Source: Mytilisepta virgata
Taxonomy: Eukaryota > Mollusca > Bivalvia > Mytilida > Mytilidae
Direction of reading: 5' to 3'
Length of the DNA: 64,000 nt
Assembly (NCBI GenBank): GCA_028015205.1
Contig: CM051514.1
Location: forward strand, 25,746,150-25,810,149
The notes below the pieces were generated by a model. The model was not told the origin of the DNA. It did not search any database and saw only the letters and a list, made by a program, of their open reading frames with translations. Position numbers and translations under genes: made by a program. This document shows, piece by piece, positions 1-10,836 of this stretch (position 1 is its first letter; each line of letters starts with the position of its first letter).

Positions 1-357
1 ATTCTGCATAAAATTCCATTACATATGTGGAAAAAAAAAGGTTTACTTTTCCGGCTCTTTTTTTCGCAATTTAACTTACCAGTGCAGGTGCCGATTATCA
101 CTGTCAAAGTTTTACACACCACATGTCAATTCACAAGTCCCAGTTTATGACCTCCCATTACTTGTCAGAAGCAAAATCAGTTAATGTTTTCGTATTTTTT
201 TAAACTAAAATCTATCCTCTTCCAGTCAATATTACAATTTTGAGGTTAAGACATTTATTATTTATCTATCATGTAGTCAAACTTTACCAACTCTAATAAT
301 TAATAAAATTCTGGGGGTGCATTTCTCCGAAACTAAGACAATTAGTGGAGTGCAACC
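1..357. repeat. Left copy of long direct repeat flanking the retrotransposon
   Basis: This stretch recurs in the same orientation at 22825-23180. The only difference I see is the length of an A run (nine A here, eight there). It ends at GTGGAGTGCAACC, where the retrotransposon starts. The window begins inside it, so its full length is unknown. It behaves like a target-site duplication but is unusually long. No coding content is recognised. Confidence 0.85.
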
Positions 358-835
358 TTAAAGAGTACTTTTATAACTTTTATTTTCAAAGAATGGCCAA
401 TTTTATTATTCTTCAGGTCTTTACGAATTCAAAACTGTCTCATTTATCAAAATATGACTTATAATAAGTAAATAATACCTATTTCAAATATTCATAGTGA
501 CTCGGTAAATGGGAAGTAATTCACTAAAATTTACAAGAAATTCAAAATGCAAAAATTCTTGTTCTATGGTGACTATTTTGAGCATTTCATCACTTGAAAA
601 GACTTTTTACAGAAATAATTTGTTCGATTCAGCTTTTGAATGCACAATCCACCAGCTTTTTACATATATTTAGCTTTTCACTAAATGACATGAAAGGAGA
701 TAGCAACCCCCCTCCCCCTTTTTCTTTCATTGTAACCATATTAATGGTATTAGAAATCTTTGGATAAAATTTGCAAACCTATGAATTGTAAGATAATCAA
801 ATCAAAATATTTTTCAATATAAATACTTGTCTCCT
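358..835 (+). other. 5' leader of the retrotransposon
   Basis: Non-coding leader between the left direct repeat and the tandem 5' monomers. It is AT-rich, with a short C/T-rich patch at 707-725. I see no ORF or recognised site. Confidence 0.5.
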
Positions 836-1549
836 TGCATATAAAATGGGTGGTGGAAAGTTTTTTTTCTCACAATACTGCATATAAGCTATAGTCCTGC
901 CCTTATGTTGTATCATTGTATCATTGTGGATTGTTAAAAATACATAATGTGGTTGCTAAGGACATATGAGAACAATTACATGACAAAAGATAGCCTTTAT
1001 ATTTAAATTTTCAACAGTCAAAAATAAAATCATTAAATAAATGAACAATTTAAAGTATTTCATGGGTATATATTGCCCTCTAGGTTGCTACTGATAGCCT
1101 TAAAGGTTGCACTCCACAAATTAATAGTACCATTTTCTATGTGAAGTGAGCTAACAAATGTCATGGTCTTGTGCCATCTTCAGAGTAAATAATGCATATA
1201 AAATGGGTGGTGGAAAGTTTTTTTTCTCACAATACTGCATATAAGCTATAGTCCTGCCCTTATGTTGTATCATTGTATCATTGTGGATTGTTAAAAATAC
1301 ATAATGTGGTTGCTAAGGACATATGAGAACAATTACATGACAAAAGATAGCCTTTATATTTAAATTTTCAACAGTCAAAAATAAAATCATTAAATAAATG
1401 AACAATTTAAAGTATTTCATGGGTATATATTGCCCTCTAGGTTGCTACTGATAGCCTTAAAGGTTGCACTCCACAAATTAATAGTACCATTTTCTATGTG
1501 AAGTGAGCTAACAAATGTCATGGTCTTGTGCCATCTTCAGAGTAAATAA
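836..1549 (+). repeat. Two tandem 357-bp monomers in the retrotransposon 5'UTR
   Basis: Unit 1 (836-1192) and unit 2 (1193-about 1549) are essentially identical with a period of 357 bp; both start TGCATATAAAATGGG. The ORF1 start codon lies in unit 2, and unit 1 has the same ATG followed by an early stop. Tandem 5' monomers are known in some LINEs as promoter repeats, so this may be a duplicated internal promoter; that role is inferred. Each unit carries GGTTGCACTCCAC near its end, which is the reverse complement of the sequence at the left junction. Confidence 0.8.
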
Positions 1550-2492
1550 TACCCATATATCACAACTACAAACAGAAAAAGTGAACAATGTCCTTCTCCA
1601 GGAACAGTTTAATAGTGCCATTAAGCATGAACAGGGTATGTTGGAAGACACCAGAAATCAAATAAAGTTAATGGTATCTTCAAATAACAGTGAAATTGAT
1701 TTCAAATCTAAAAGACTTGAAGAAAAGAATGAAGAAATTGTTCAGCTTACATCTTCTTTGAATATTGTTAAAAAGAAACTTGATGAAGCTCAAGATGAAA
1801 TTCTCCAACTAAAATCCCAAATGTCAACATCCCTAGATGAAGCAACAGCCCCCTTTATGCAAAAGGAAATAGTTAGAGATGTTCCCCCAGCTAAGCCAAA
1901 ATTACTGTTTATAGGAACATCTAACATACAAGGAATACATGAAGAAAAATTAACACAAGCTGCGGATATAAAAAAGGTTATTAAGTTCACTCTAGATGAT
2001 ACTTCAGAATTTTTATCAACATTCAATGATACTCCAGACATGCTGGTTCTTCACTCATTAACAAATGAACTAAAATCAAAGCAACCAACCCAGTGCATTG
2101 ATAGACTTTTTCATATAGTATCTGAAGCATCAGCTAAATGGCCACTACTTAAATGCATCATCTCATTCACAACTCCAAGGAGGGACAATATGACAAATTT
2201 TACAAATGCTCAGATAATTAATGCTTTACTTAAGCAAAAATTCAGTGGTGTCGACAATATTTACTTCGCTGACCATACCAATATGCTCATAAATGGAAAT
2301 CCTAATGACAATCTGCTCTGCGAGGATAAAATTCACTTAAATGAAAAAGGAATATCAATACTTGCAAGCAACATCAAAAGAGCAATACACACTGGGTTGC
2401 ACATTCCTCTACCACCTACAAGGTCCCGAAGTAAATCAAGGCAGAGACAAAACCGGGGACGAGGACGAGGACGTGGGCGTGATTATGAATGA
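1515..2492 (+). CDS. Retrotransposon ORF1: coiled coil, SGNH/GDSL-like domain, RG-rich tail
   Basis: A 325-residue protein. Residues about 15-108 are charged and heptad-like, a probable coiled coil for self-association. Residues about 127-298 resemble an SGNH esterase fold: LLFIGTSNI (131-138) at block I, TNE (183-185) near block III and DKIHLNEKG (271-279) at block V. The usual block-I Gly-Asp-Ser is GTS here, so Ser is kept but Asp is lost. The tail (about 303-323) is RS/RG-rich and should bind RNA. Such ORF1 proteins (coiled coil plus esterase) occur in CR1-group LINEs and package the element RNA. The first dozen codons fall in the tandem 5' monomer, so translation may start at a later Met. 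ORF2 follows after about 320 bp. Confidence 0.8.
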   Translation: MSWSCAIFRVNNTHISQLQTEKVNNVLLQEQFNSAIKHEQGMLEDTRNQIKLMVSSNNSEIDFKSKRLEEKNEEIVQLTSSLNIVKKKLDEAQDEILQLKSQMSTSLDEATAPFMQKEIVRDVPPAKPKLLFIGTSNIQGIHEEKLTQAADIKKVIKFTLDDTSEFLSTFNDTPDMLVLHSLTNELKSKQPTQCIDRLFHIVSEASAKWPLLKCIISFTTPRRDNMTNFTNAQIINALLKQKFSGVDNIYFADHTNMLINGNPNDNLLCEDKIHLNEKGISILASNIKRAIHTGLHIPLPPTRSRSKSRQRQNRGRGRGRGRDYE

Positions 2493-2815
2493 ATCTCATT
2501 GACTTGTGATCATCATCAGAACTCTCAACAGGAAGTTGATCTGATATTGTACTTTATAACTATTTGCCATTGAAATTGTATTTTTATTGCTCGATCATTA
2601 ATATCAGATATACTTATAAAAGTATACATTATATCTGAGATCAAATTAACAAATTACATTCAAAGCTATACTTTTGTTAATTAGCAAGCTCCAAGAAAGA
2701 GGTCTTGGTTAGTTTATAGTTAGTTTATTTTTTTATTTTTTGTTTTTTTTTGTTTTTGTCTCATATTTTTTTCAAAGAAATTTTATATTTCGTGAAAATT
2801 TACTGTTAAAGTAAT

Positions 2816-3967
2816 ATGTCAAAATTTTCAAACCAATCCTCCATTAAAATGTGTTTCTGGAATGTGGGGGGCTTGATCTCAAAATATAATGATAAAACGC
2901 ATGATCCTCTTTTCATACAAAATATTGAAAAATATGACATGGTCTTTTTAGCAGAAACACATACAGGTCCTAACATAAACATGAACAGAATGGGATCTTT
3001 TCACTATCATGCAATTTGCAGAAAACAATCCAAGCATAATAACAGATATTTTGGAGGCTTAGCAGTTTTGATTAAAGACAAATTAAAACCATATATAAAA
3101 ATCTTAAATAATACTAACCCTGATTATCAATGGGTACTTTTGCAAAAGAATTATTTTGGTTTTACAGAAGATCTGTATATATGTTTAGTATATTTTCCAC
3201 CTAGTTGTTCAGCATACACCCAGCGACTCGACCAAGACATTCTAGATTGCATTGAAAAGGATATCTCCAAATTTCAAAAACATGGTAAAATTTTACTCTG
3301 TGGAGATTTTAATGCTAGAGTTTCATCGGAACCTGACTACATTGCTAATGATAGTAGTAAATTTATCTCAGTAAATACTGATTACATAATAGATAAAGAA
3401 CTTCTCCCCAGGAAAAATCAAGATAAAGTTTTAGATTCCAGGGGAAAGGACCTATTAGATTTATGTATAAGTAATCAACTAAGATTTTTAAATGGAAGAG
3501 TGCTGGGTGATATGTTTGGTACCTATACATGTCATACACCAAACGGGTCTAGTACTGTTGATTATGTTATTCTGTCGGAGAGTATCCTGGACCAAATATT
3601 GTATTTTAAGGTCTCAGATTTTATACCGACATTGTCAGATACTCATTGTAAATTAGAATGGGAAATAATTGCTACATATAAGCAAGAAACTGTATCTAAA
3701 GACAATATTACACATCCCTTGTCACCTAATTTTAAATGGGATGATGACTCGGCTAATAACTTTCTAATGGCACTGGGCTCTGCTGACATTCAAAACCAAT
3801 TACACAAGTTAAACAATAAGACAACACCCAACTCACAAATCTCAGTTGATGACACATGCAAAGAGCTTGGTAATATTATACACTTAGCTGCATGCAAATC
3901 TTTAAAGAGAAAAAAAGTAACAGTAAGAAACATAAAAAGCACAAAAAGTGGTTTAATACAGACCTAA
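2816..3967 (+). CDS. Retrotransposon ORF2, N-terminal part: AP-type endonuclease
   Basis: The 383-codon frame begins at an ATG and carries the apurinic-type endonuclease signature: FWNVGGL with Asn16, the catalytic Glu in LAETHTG (Glu47), GDFNAR (163-168), VDYVILS (Asp249) and SDTHC (274-278) as the last metal/His block. This domain nicks the target DNA to prime reverse transcription. The last residues run out of frame: the expected linker and RT continue in another frame from about 3892, so a one-base indel has probably occurred between about 3900 and 3955, in an A-rich stretch. It is either a mutation or a base-calling error. Confidence 0.88.
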   Translation: MSKFSNQSSIKMCFWNVGGLISKYNDKTHDPLFIQNIEKYDMVFLAETHTGPNINMNRMGSFHYHAICRKQSKHNNRYFGGLAVLIKDKLKPYIKILNNTNPDYQWVLLQKNYFGFTEDLYICLVYFPPSCSAYTQRLDQDILDCIEKDISKFQKHGKILLCGDFNARVSSEPDYIANDSSKFISVNTDYIIDKELLPRKNQDKVLDSRGKDLLDLCISNQLRFLNGRVLGDMFGTYTCHTPNGSSTVDYVILSESILDQILYFKVSDFIPTLSDTHCKLEWEIIATYKQETVSKDNITHPLSPNFKWDDDSANNFLMALGSADIQNQLHKLNNKTTPNSQISVDDTCKELGNIIHLAACKSLKRKKVTVRNIKSTKSGLIQT

Positions 3968-5420
3968 AAAAGATGAAAACACATCTGTTAAATTTTGGTA
4001 AAATATATTCAAAACATCCAAAAGACCCACTTGTTAAAAATCATTTTTACAAACTTTATCGTCAATACAACAAAACAAGGAAACAAACATATCGACAGTA
4101 CAAACAATCTTTGCTAAATCAATTAGAAAATTTACACACAGACAATCCAAAATTATACTGGAACCTTATAAATGACTTGAAGGACACCCCAAAAAATGAT
4201 GACAATTATTCTACAATTGATTCATCTACATGGTTTTCCCATTTTCAAAATCTGAATACTTTACAAGACAAATTCAAGGCACGCCTGGAAGAACTACAAA
4301 AGCAGCTAGATAAATTAGAGACAATAAAATGTTTTAATGAGCTTGATATGTCCATAAAAGACACTGAAATATCAAAAGCTTTAGCAAAACTAAAACCTAA
4401 CAAAAGCCCTGGGTTGGATAACATTTCAAATAATATGCTAAAACATGGGCAATCAATTTTATTACCTATTCTTAAAAAACTTTTTAACACATGTCTTTCC
4501 TCTGGATTTTACCCTAAGTGTTGGAGTGATGGTGTTATATCAACAATTCACAAATCCAGTGATATTACAAATCCTAACAATTATAGAGGAATCACAGTGA
4601 CCAGTGCCATTGGAAAAGTGTTTAATAGTGTACTAAATAGTAGGTTTGATGATTTTTTATTGAAAAATAACTTAATTCATGAATGTCAATTAGGTTTTAC
4701 AAAAAAAGCTAGAACTTCAGATCACATGTTTATTATTAAATGTATTTTTGATAAATATTGTAATTCAAAGGATGGAAAGGTTTATGCCTGCTTTGTGGAT
4801 TTTCAGAAAGCTTTTGACACTGTCATTCATACCGGTATCAAGTTAAAATTACTATCTGCCGGAGTAGGTACTTCATTTTATAATGTTATTAAACACATGT
4901 ATGAATCAAGTACATCTTGTGTTAAGATTCAATCTAGAGTAACAGATTTTTTCCCAATAAAACTTGGAGTTAAACAAGGGGACAATTTAAATCCCAATCT
5001 ATTTAAGTTATTTATAAATGACTTGCCAGAGTATTTACAAGAAAGTGAAGACCCAGTTATACTTAACGATAAACCAGTTAATTGCTTATTGTATGCAGAC
5101 GATTTGGTCCTTTTATCAACATCTGCTAAAGGATTGCAAACAAGACTAAACATCCTGGAAAAATATTGTAAAGATTGGTGTTTAAGTGTAAATCCCACCA
5201 AAACAAAGGTTCTGATATTCAACAAAGCAGGCAGACACATTTGTGAAAAATTTACTTATGAAAATAAGTTGGTTGATAGTGTTAATAATTATAAATATCT
5301 TGGTTTGCACTTTAGTGCATCAGGGTCATTTTCATATGCTCAGACTGAACTGTATAAAAAGTCTTTGAAGGCTTATTATAAATTGTATAAGAATTTGTTA
5401 TCACTTAATCCAAGCATAAG
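3892..5420 (+). pseudogene. Retrotransposon ORF2, reverse transcriptase part, cut by the insertion
   Basis: This frame carries the LINE reverse transcriptase. It has a basic linker, KPNKSPGLDNIS (about 168-179), NYRGITVTS (230-238), FVDFQKAFDTV (301-311), LGVKQGDNLNP (358-368) and the catalytic YADD (401-404, bases 5092-5103). It runs into the inserted palindromic element at 5421 and then reads meaningless residues to a stop at 5454. Its 3' part resumes at 21144. The first Met in this frame is not a real start; it continues the endonuclease ORF through the frame change near 3900-3955. Confidence 0.9.
5415..5420. other. Left 6-bp target-site duplication CATAAG of the palindromic element
   Basis: CATAAG occurs directly before the left end (AGTAGTATATGG) and again at 21143-21148 directly after the right end (CCATATACTACT). 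Joining the flanks at one CATAAG keeps the reverse transcriptase reading frame open and sensible across the site, which supports this exact boundary. Confidence 0.9.
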
Positions 5421-5890
5421 AGTAGTATATGGGCACAGGCAAATTAGCATTTGAGGTGGAGGAGCGTGGAGGAGCCGGAAGTGACGTCACCGGAACCGGA
5501 AATGACGTCACAGGAAGTGACGTAACCGGAACCGGAAGTGACGTGACCGGAACCGGAAGTGATTTTTGCGCGCATGCGCAACCGGAAGTGGGTAGTTTTC
5601 CCGCCCTTTGTTGACGGAAGTGACGCAAGTCACGTGCTAGGACCCGGATGTGTCGTCCGCGCATGTGTGACCGGAACCGGAAGTACCCGGAAGTGGTTTG
5701 CGCAACCGGAAGTAGGGTGTTTTTTCCGCCATTTGTTGACGGAAGTGACGTAAGTCACGTGGTAGGACCCGGATGTGTGGTCTGCGCATGTTCGGGCGGA
5801 ACCGGAAGTGGTTGGTGCAACCGGAAGTAGGGTGTTTTTTCCGCCATTTGTTGACGGAAGTGACGCAAGTCACGGACCCGGAAGTTTCAT
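5421..5890 (+). promoter_or_regulatory. Left terminal region: dense ETS/CRE/NRF1/E-box motif cluster
   Basis: GC- and CpG-rich, unlike the surroundings. CCGGAAGTGACGTCAC at 5475-5490 is an ETS-CRE composite; TGACGTCA recurs at 5503-5510, and CCGGAAGTGACG-like units repeat through 5560. An NRF1-type GCGCATGCGC lies at 5570-5579 and E-boxes CACGTG at 5631-5636 and 5756-5761. A diverged block (CCGCC, TTGTTGACGGAAGTGACG, then CAAGTCACG or TAAGTCACG) repeats three times, near 5601, 5726 and 5841. These are binding motifs of ubiquitous animal promoter factors. I infer a terminal promoter or enhancer reading inward. No start site is proven. Confidence 0.6.
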
Positions 5891-6699
5891 GCTTCACCAG
5901 ATTGAATTATCTCCCCTTTTCCCGCATTTCTCGGTCGTCTCTGGCTCTTTCATCGGTCTCTCACTGTTATGTCGAAGTCCGAGAGTATACGAAGTACACT
6001 ATTGGATTATCTCCCCTTATCCCGCTCTTTTCAACTGTGGGTATTTTCTGTGAGGACTAGGATTGGATTATGTCCCCTTACCTCCAAGTGATGCTTGTCA
6101 CCAATGGAGGGGTATCCTTAGCAACCGCCTTAGCAACGGCGGTCCATTTCATTGCATTCACTTAGTTTCTCTTGCCCCATCCCGTTCTTTGCTGCTCATG
6201 GCTACTCAGGCTTGGTCATCGCTGCTCTTCTCTTGTTCTTTGCTGCTCAACGCTGCTCTGTACTCAGACCTGAAAGCACCCTAAAGACAATCGTTTACCC
6301 TAACACTAGTACCACTTCAAATTCATAAGGGATTGAGCCAGATTGAATTATCTCCCTTTTCCCGCTCTTCTCGGTCGTCTGGATCTTTGATTGAATTATC
6401 TCCCCTTATCCCGCTCTTTTCATCTGTGAGTGATGTTTTCTGTGAGGACTAGGATTGGATTATGTCCCCTTACCTCAAGTTGATGCTTGTCACCGCTCAA
6501 TGGAGGGGAGTCCTTAGCAACGGCGGTCTATTTCATTGCTCTATGCTTCGCTTCTCTTCGCTTGCTCTTCGCTGCTCCATGCTGCTCATCGCTAATAATG
6601 ACTATATTCACCTGCTGATTTAAGATTCTTGGGGTTACTTGTCGGTGTTTTCGCTGCTGCTTCCGCTCCTGCTGCTTGTTGGTGTTCGTCTATGCTGCT
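5891..6699. repeat. Left arm spacer with duplicated blocks
   Basis: No gene is seen. ATTGAATTATCTCCCC-like segments recur near 5902, 6344 and 6389. A block of about 85 bp starting TGTGAGGACTAGGATTGG occurs near 6050 and again near 6440. Both blocks contain CCTTAGCAAC; the first has two tandem copies, resembling RFX X-box half sites. From about 6550 the sequence grades into TGCTGCTC-rich DNA leading to the 31-bp array. The 60- to 100-codon open frames here look accidental. Confidence 0.55.
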
Positions 6700-9435
6700 C
6701 TTATCTTGTTCATCGCTGTTTTTCTCGTGCTCTTTGCTGCTCATCGCTGTTTTTCTCTTGTTCTTTGTTGCTCATCACTGTTTTTCTCTTGCTCTTTACT
6801 GCTCATCACTGTTTTTCTCTTGTTCTTTACGGCTCATCACTGTTTTTCTCTTGCTCGTTACTACTTATCGCTGTTTTTCTCTTGGTTTTTGCAGCTCGTC
6901 GCTGTTTTTCTCTTGGTTTTTGTAGCTCGTGGCTGTTTTTCTCGTGCTCTTTGCTGCTCGTCGCTGTTTTTCTCTTGTTCTTTGTTGCTCATCACTGTTT
7001 TTCTCTTGCTATTTACTGCTCATCACTGTTTTTCTCTTGTTCTTTACTGGTCGTCACTGTTTTTCTCGTGCTGTTTACTGCTCATCGCTGGCTTTTCTCT
7101 CGCTCTTTGTTGATCATCACTGTTTTTTCTCGTACTCTTTGCTGCTCATCGCTGTTTTTCTCTTGTTCTTTGCTGCTCATCGCTGTTTTTCTCTTGTTCT
7201 TTACTGCTCATCACTGTTTTTCTCTTGTTCTTTACTGCTCATCACTGTTTTTCTCTCGTTCTTTACTGCTCATCGCTGTTTTTCTCTTGCTCTTTACTGC
7301 TTATGGCTGTTTTTCTCTCGCTCTTTGTTGATCATCACTGTTTTTCTCGTACTCTTTGCTGCTCATCGCTGTTTTTCTCTTGCTCGTTACTGCTTATCGC
7401 TGTTTTTCTCTTGGTTTTTGTAGCTCGTCACTGTTTTTCTCGTGCTCTTTGCTGCTCGTCGCTGTTTTTCTCTTGTTCTTTGCTGCTCATCGCTGTTTTT
7501 CTCTTGTTCTTTGTTGCTCATCACTGTTTTTCTCTTGGTTTTTGTAGCTCGTCGCTGTTTTTCTCTTGCTCTTTACTGCTTATGGCTGTTTTTCTCTCGC
7601 TCTTTGCTGCTCATCGCTGTTTTTCTCTTGTTCTTTGTTGCTCATCGCTGTTTTTCTCTTGTTCTTTACTGCTCGTCGCTGTTTTTCTCTTGCTCTTTAC
7701 TGCTTATGGCTGTTTTTCTCTCGCTCTTTGTTGATCATCACTGTTTTTCTCGTACTCTTTGCTGCTCATCGCTGTTTTTCTCTTGTTCTTTGCTGCTCAT
7801 CGCTGTTTTTCTCTTGTTCTTTGTTGATCATCACTGTTTTTCTCGTACTCTTTGCTGCTCATCACTGTTTTTCTCTTGCTCTTTACTGCTCATCACTGTT
7901 TTTCTCTTGTTCTTTACGTCTCATCGCTGTTTTTCTCTCGCTCGTTACTGCTCATCGCTGTTTTTCTCTCGTTCTTTACTGCTTATCGCTGTTTTTCTCT
8001 CGTTCTTTACTGCTTATGGCTGTTTTTCTCTTGCTCTTTACTGCTTATGGCTGTTTTTCTCTTGTTCTTTGCTGCTCATCGCTGTTTTTCTCGTACTCTT
8101 TGCTGCTCATCGCTGTTTTTCTCTCGCTCGTTACTGCTCATCGCTGTTTTTCTCTCGTTCTTTACTGCTTATCGCTGTTTTTCTCTCGTTCTTTACTGCT
8201 TATGGCTGTTTTTCTCTTGCTCTTTACTGCTTATGGCTGTTTTTCTCTTGTTCTTTGCTGCTCATCGCTGTTTTTCTCGTACTCTTTGCTGCTCATCGCT
8301 GTTTTTCTCTTGTTCTTTACGTCTCATCGCTGTTTTTCTCTCGCTCGTTACTGCTCATCGCTGTTTTTCTCTTGTTCTTTGCTGCTCATCGCTGTTTTTC
8401 TCGTACTCTTTGCTGCTCATCGCTGTTTTTCTCTTGTTCTTTACGTCTCATCGCTGTTTTTCTCTCGCTCGTTACTGCTCATCGCTGTTTTTCTCTCGTT
8501 CTTTACTGCTTATCGCTGTTTTTCTCTCGTTCTTTACTGCTTATGGCTGTTTTTCTCTTGCTCTTTACTGCTTATGGCTGTTTTTCTCTTGTTCTTTGCT
8601 GCTCATCGCTGTTTTTCTCGTACTCTTTGCTGCTCATCGCTGTTTTTCTCTTGTTCTTTGCTGCTCGTCGCTGTTTTTCTCTTGTTCTTTGCTGCTCATC
8701 GCTGTTTTTCTCTTGTTCTTTGTTGCTCATCACTGTTTTTCTCTTGTTCTTTACTGCTCGTCGCTGTTTTTCTCTCGTTCTTTACTGCTCATCGCTGTTT
8801 TTCTCTTTCTCTTTACTGCTTATGGCTGTTTTTCTCTCGCTCTTTGTTGATCATCACTGTTTTTCTCGTACTCTTTGCTGCTCATCGCTGTTTTTCTCTT
8901 GTTCTTTGCTGCTCATCGCTGTTTTTCTCTTGTTCTTTACTGCTCATCACTGTTTTTCTCTTGTTCTTTACTGCTCGTCGCTGTTTTTCTCTTGTTCTTT
9001 ACTGCTCGTCGCTGTTTTTCTCTCGTTCTTTACTGCTTATGGCTGTTTTTCTCTCGCTCTTTGTTGATCATCACTGTTTTTCTCGTACTCTTTGCTGCTC
9101 ATCGCTGTTTTTCTCTTGTTCTTTGTTGCTCATCACTGTTTTTCTCTTGCTCTTTACTGCTCATCACTGTTTTTCTCTTGTTCTTTACTGCTCATCAATG
9201 TTTTTCTCTTGTTCTTTACTGGTCATACCTGTTTTTCTCTCGTTCTTTACTGCTCATCGCTGTTTTTCTCTTGTTCTTTACGGCTCATCACTGTTTTTCT
9301 CTTGCTCGTTACTACTTATCAATGTTTTTCTCTTGGTTTTTGTAGCTCGTGGCTGTTTTTCTCGTGCTCTTTGCTGCTCGTCGCTGTTTTTCTCTTGTTC
9401 TTTGTTGCTCATCACTGTTTTTCTCTTGTCCTTTG
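6700..9435 (+). repeat. Left arm 31-bp tandem array (about 88 copies)
   Basis: The unit is 31 bp, with an invariant core CTGTTTTTCTC followed by variable CTTGTTCTTT and GCTGCTCATCG-type parts. Higher-order repeats of several units recur, for example from about 7945, 8131 and 8471. Because 31 is not a multiple of 3 and the unit has no stop in any + frame, all three frames stay open for long runs (up to 746 codons) encoding Cys/Leu/Phe/Ser-rich peptides with a 31-residue period. I treat these as by-products of the repeat. The + strand is strongly pyrimidine-rich. Confidence 0.9.
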
Positions 9436-9968
9436 TTGTTCATCGCTACTCCTTACCTTACTCGCGTGCTTATTTCGTTTTTTGGGGCTACTTGTCTCTG
9501 TTTTCGCTGCCACTACTGCTCCTGCTGCTTTTTGCTGTTCGTTATCGCTGCTCTTCTCTTGCTCATCGCTGTTTTTTCTCTTGCTCATCGCTGATCCTTT
9601 CTTGTTCTTTGCTGCTCATCCCTACTCAGGGCCTTACTCGTGTGCTCATTTCGCTCCTGCTGCTTGTTGCTGTTCGTCATCGCTGTTCGTCATCTCTGCT
9701 CTTCTCTTGCTCATCACTGCTCTTCTCTTGCTCTTTGCTGTTCATCGCTACACATGATCTTACTGGCGTGCTCATTTCAGTTTTTGGTGCTATTTGTCAC
9801 TTTTAATCGCTGCTGCTGCTACTGCTGAAGGAATGTAGTTTACTGTTGATGATCGAAAGGCCACTCGGTACTCATGTTGTCGGTTTGAGTGCTAGATCAA
9901 GACTGATCGTGGTGATTGTATACTGGGATATTTATCGACGACCAACACAAACGAAACAGTTTCATATT
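9436..9968. repeat. Left arm degenerate border of the array
   Basis: No gene is seen. A module containing TTTTGGGGCTACTTGTC and then GCTGTTTTCGCTGC appears near 9477. Relatives lie near 6628 and 11311, so the same module borders the array on both sides and reappears beyond the small genes. The last 130 bp before the PC4-like gene look unique. Confidence 0.5.
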
Positions 9969-10484
9969 TTATTTTACAAAATCTACATCAGTCAATGTTT
10001 TAAGTTCTGGTTCTTTCTCTTCAAACAAAGGTACGATCTTCTTCAGTTCTTGCCATTCGTAGGAACTCAGTGTTATACCTCTCTTGGTCGGTTGTAAAGT
10101 CCATTCTCCGTTAGGCACGAAATGTTTTCTGACGTGAATGATAGGCGAGGGTGCTTTAATGATGACATAAACATCTTCTCCCAGATGATATCTCCAGTCC
10201 ACCGGTTCTTTGTCCTGTACTCTACCGATCAAATCGTCCACCACTTCTGTGGTACTGCACAACATTTTCCACTGCATTAACGACAGGCTGACTCCGGTCT
10301 TGGTGGGCACCGTTTCACTTTCCCAAAATCTGAGATCTACTCTTTTACTGCCATTCCATTCTGTCAGCTCTGCATAACGTCCTCCACCCAATGGTACTTT
10401 CAAAGGAATATCGGAATCTGTCATGGCGTCTTGGACGATATCTTTCTCGGTCTGGTCTTTGGTTTTCTTTTCTTTACGTGGCAT
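9969..10484 (-). CDS. Tandem PC4-like ssDNA-binding protein, left arm copy
   Basis: A 171-residue protein, identical to the right arm copy at 16079-16594, where it is described. On this arm it reads leftward, away from the axis and towards the 31-bp array. The TATA-like stretch of its promoter lies at about 10515-10529. Confidence 0.8.
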   Translation of the reverse strand: MPRKEKKTKDQTEKDIVQDAMTDSDIPLKVPLGGGRYAELTEWNGSKRVDLRFWESETVPTKTGVSLSLMQWKMLCSTTEVVDDLIGRVQDKEPVDWRYHLGEDVYVIIKAPSPIIHVRKHFVPNGEWTLQPTKRGITLSSYEWQELKKIVPLFEEKEPELKTLTDVDFVK

Positions 10485-10514
10485 GTCGGCTGACTGATTC
10501 TTTTTCTAGCTGGT

Positions 10515-10529
10515 CTATTTATATATATA
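10515..10529 (-). promoter_or_regulatory. TATA box of the PC4-like gene, left arm
   Basis: CTATTTATATATATA on the + strand is TATATATATAAATAG on the coding strand, about 35 nt before the ATG. The implied 5' leader is very short, as in compact viral promoters. Confidence 0.55.
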
Positions 10530-10605
10530 TCGGAGATGGACTGGATTGGTTCGTATATCATGAAACTCGAAACAGGATTGGCTATCTTTAAGACATCTTG
10601 ATTGG

Positions 10606-10836
10606 TTAACTTCTTCCGCTCCGATTGGTCGAAAATCTGTCATTTTCATTGGTCAATTCCAACCTTTTCGATAGATCAACACGATGATACACTGTCCAAA
10701 TATGCGGCGCCCAATCCGGAAACTGTTCACAATAGGTACGAGTAAACACCGACAATACGACCAGTCTTCCTTGGTTCACCACACCGTCTTCGAACATGGC
10801 AGTGACGATTCTCTCGTATGCTTGGAAGGGGTCCAT
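10606..10836 (-). CDS. Small Bcl-2 BH1-like protein, left arm copy
   Basis: A 76-residue protein, identical to the right arm copy at 15727-15957, where it is described. It reads leftward and is divergent from the 104-codon ORF that starts at 11037. Confidence 0.5.
   Translation of the reverse strand: MDPFQAYERIVTAMFEDGVVNQGRLVVLSVFTRTYCEQFPDWAPHIWTVYHRVDLSKRLELTNENDRFSTNRSGRS

Noticed and set aside
5429..6060. Several 60-95 codon frames in the terminal region
   Set aside because: They overlap one another on both strands in a motif-repeat region with no domain.
7566..9806. A 746-codon open frame, with 541- and 332-codon frames overlapping it in the other + frames
   Set aside because: All are translations of the same 31-bp tandem repeat, open in every frame because the unit has no stop; no start context or domain supports a protein.
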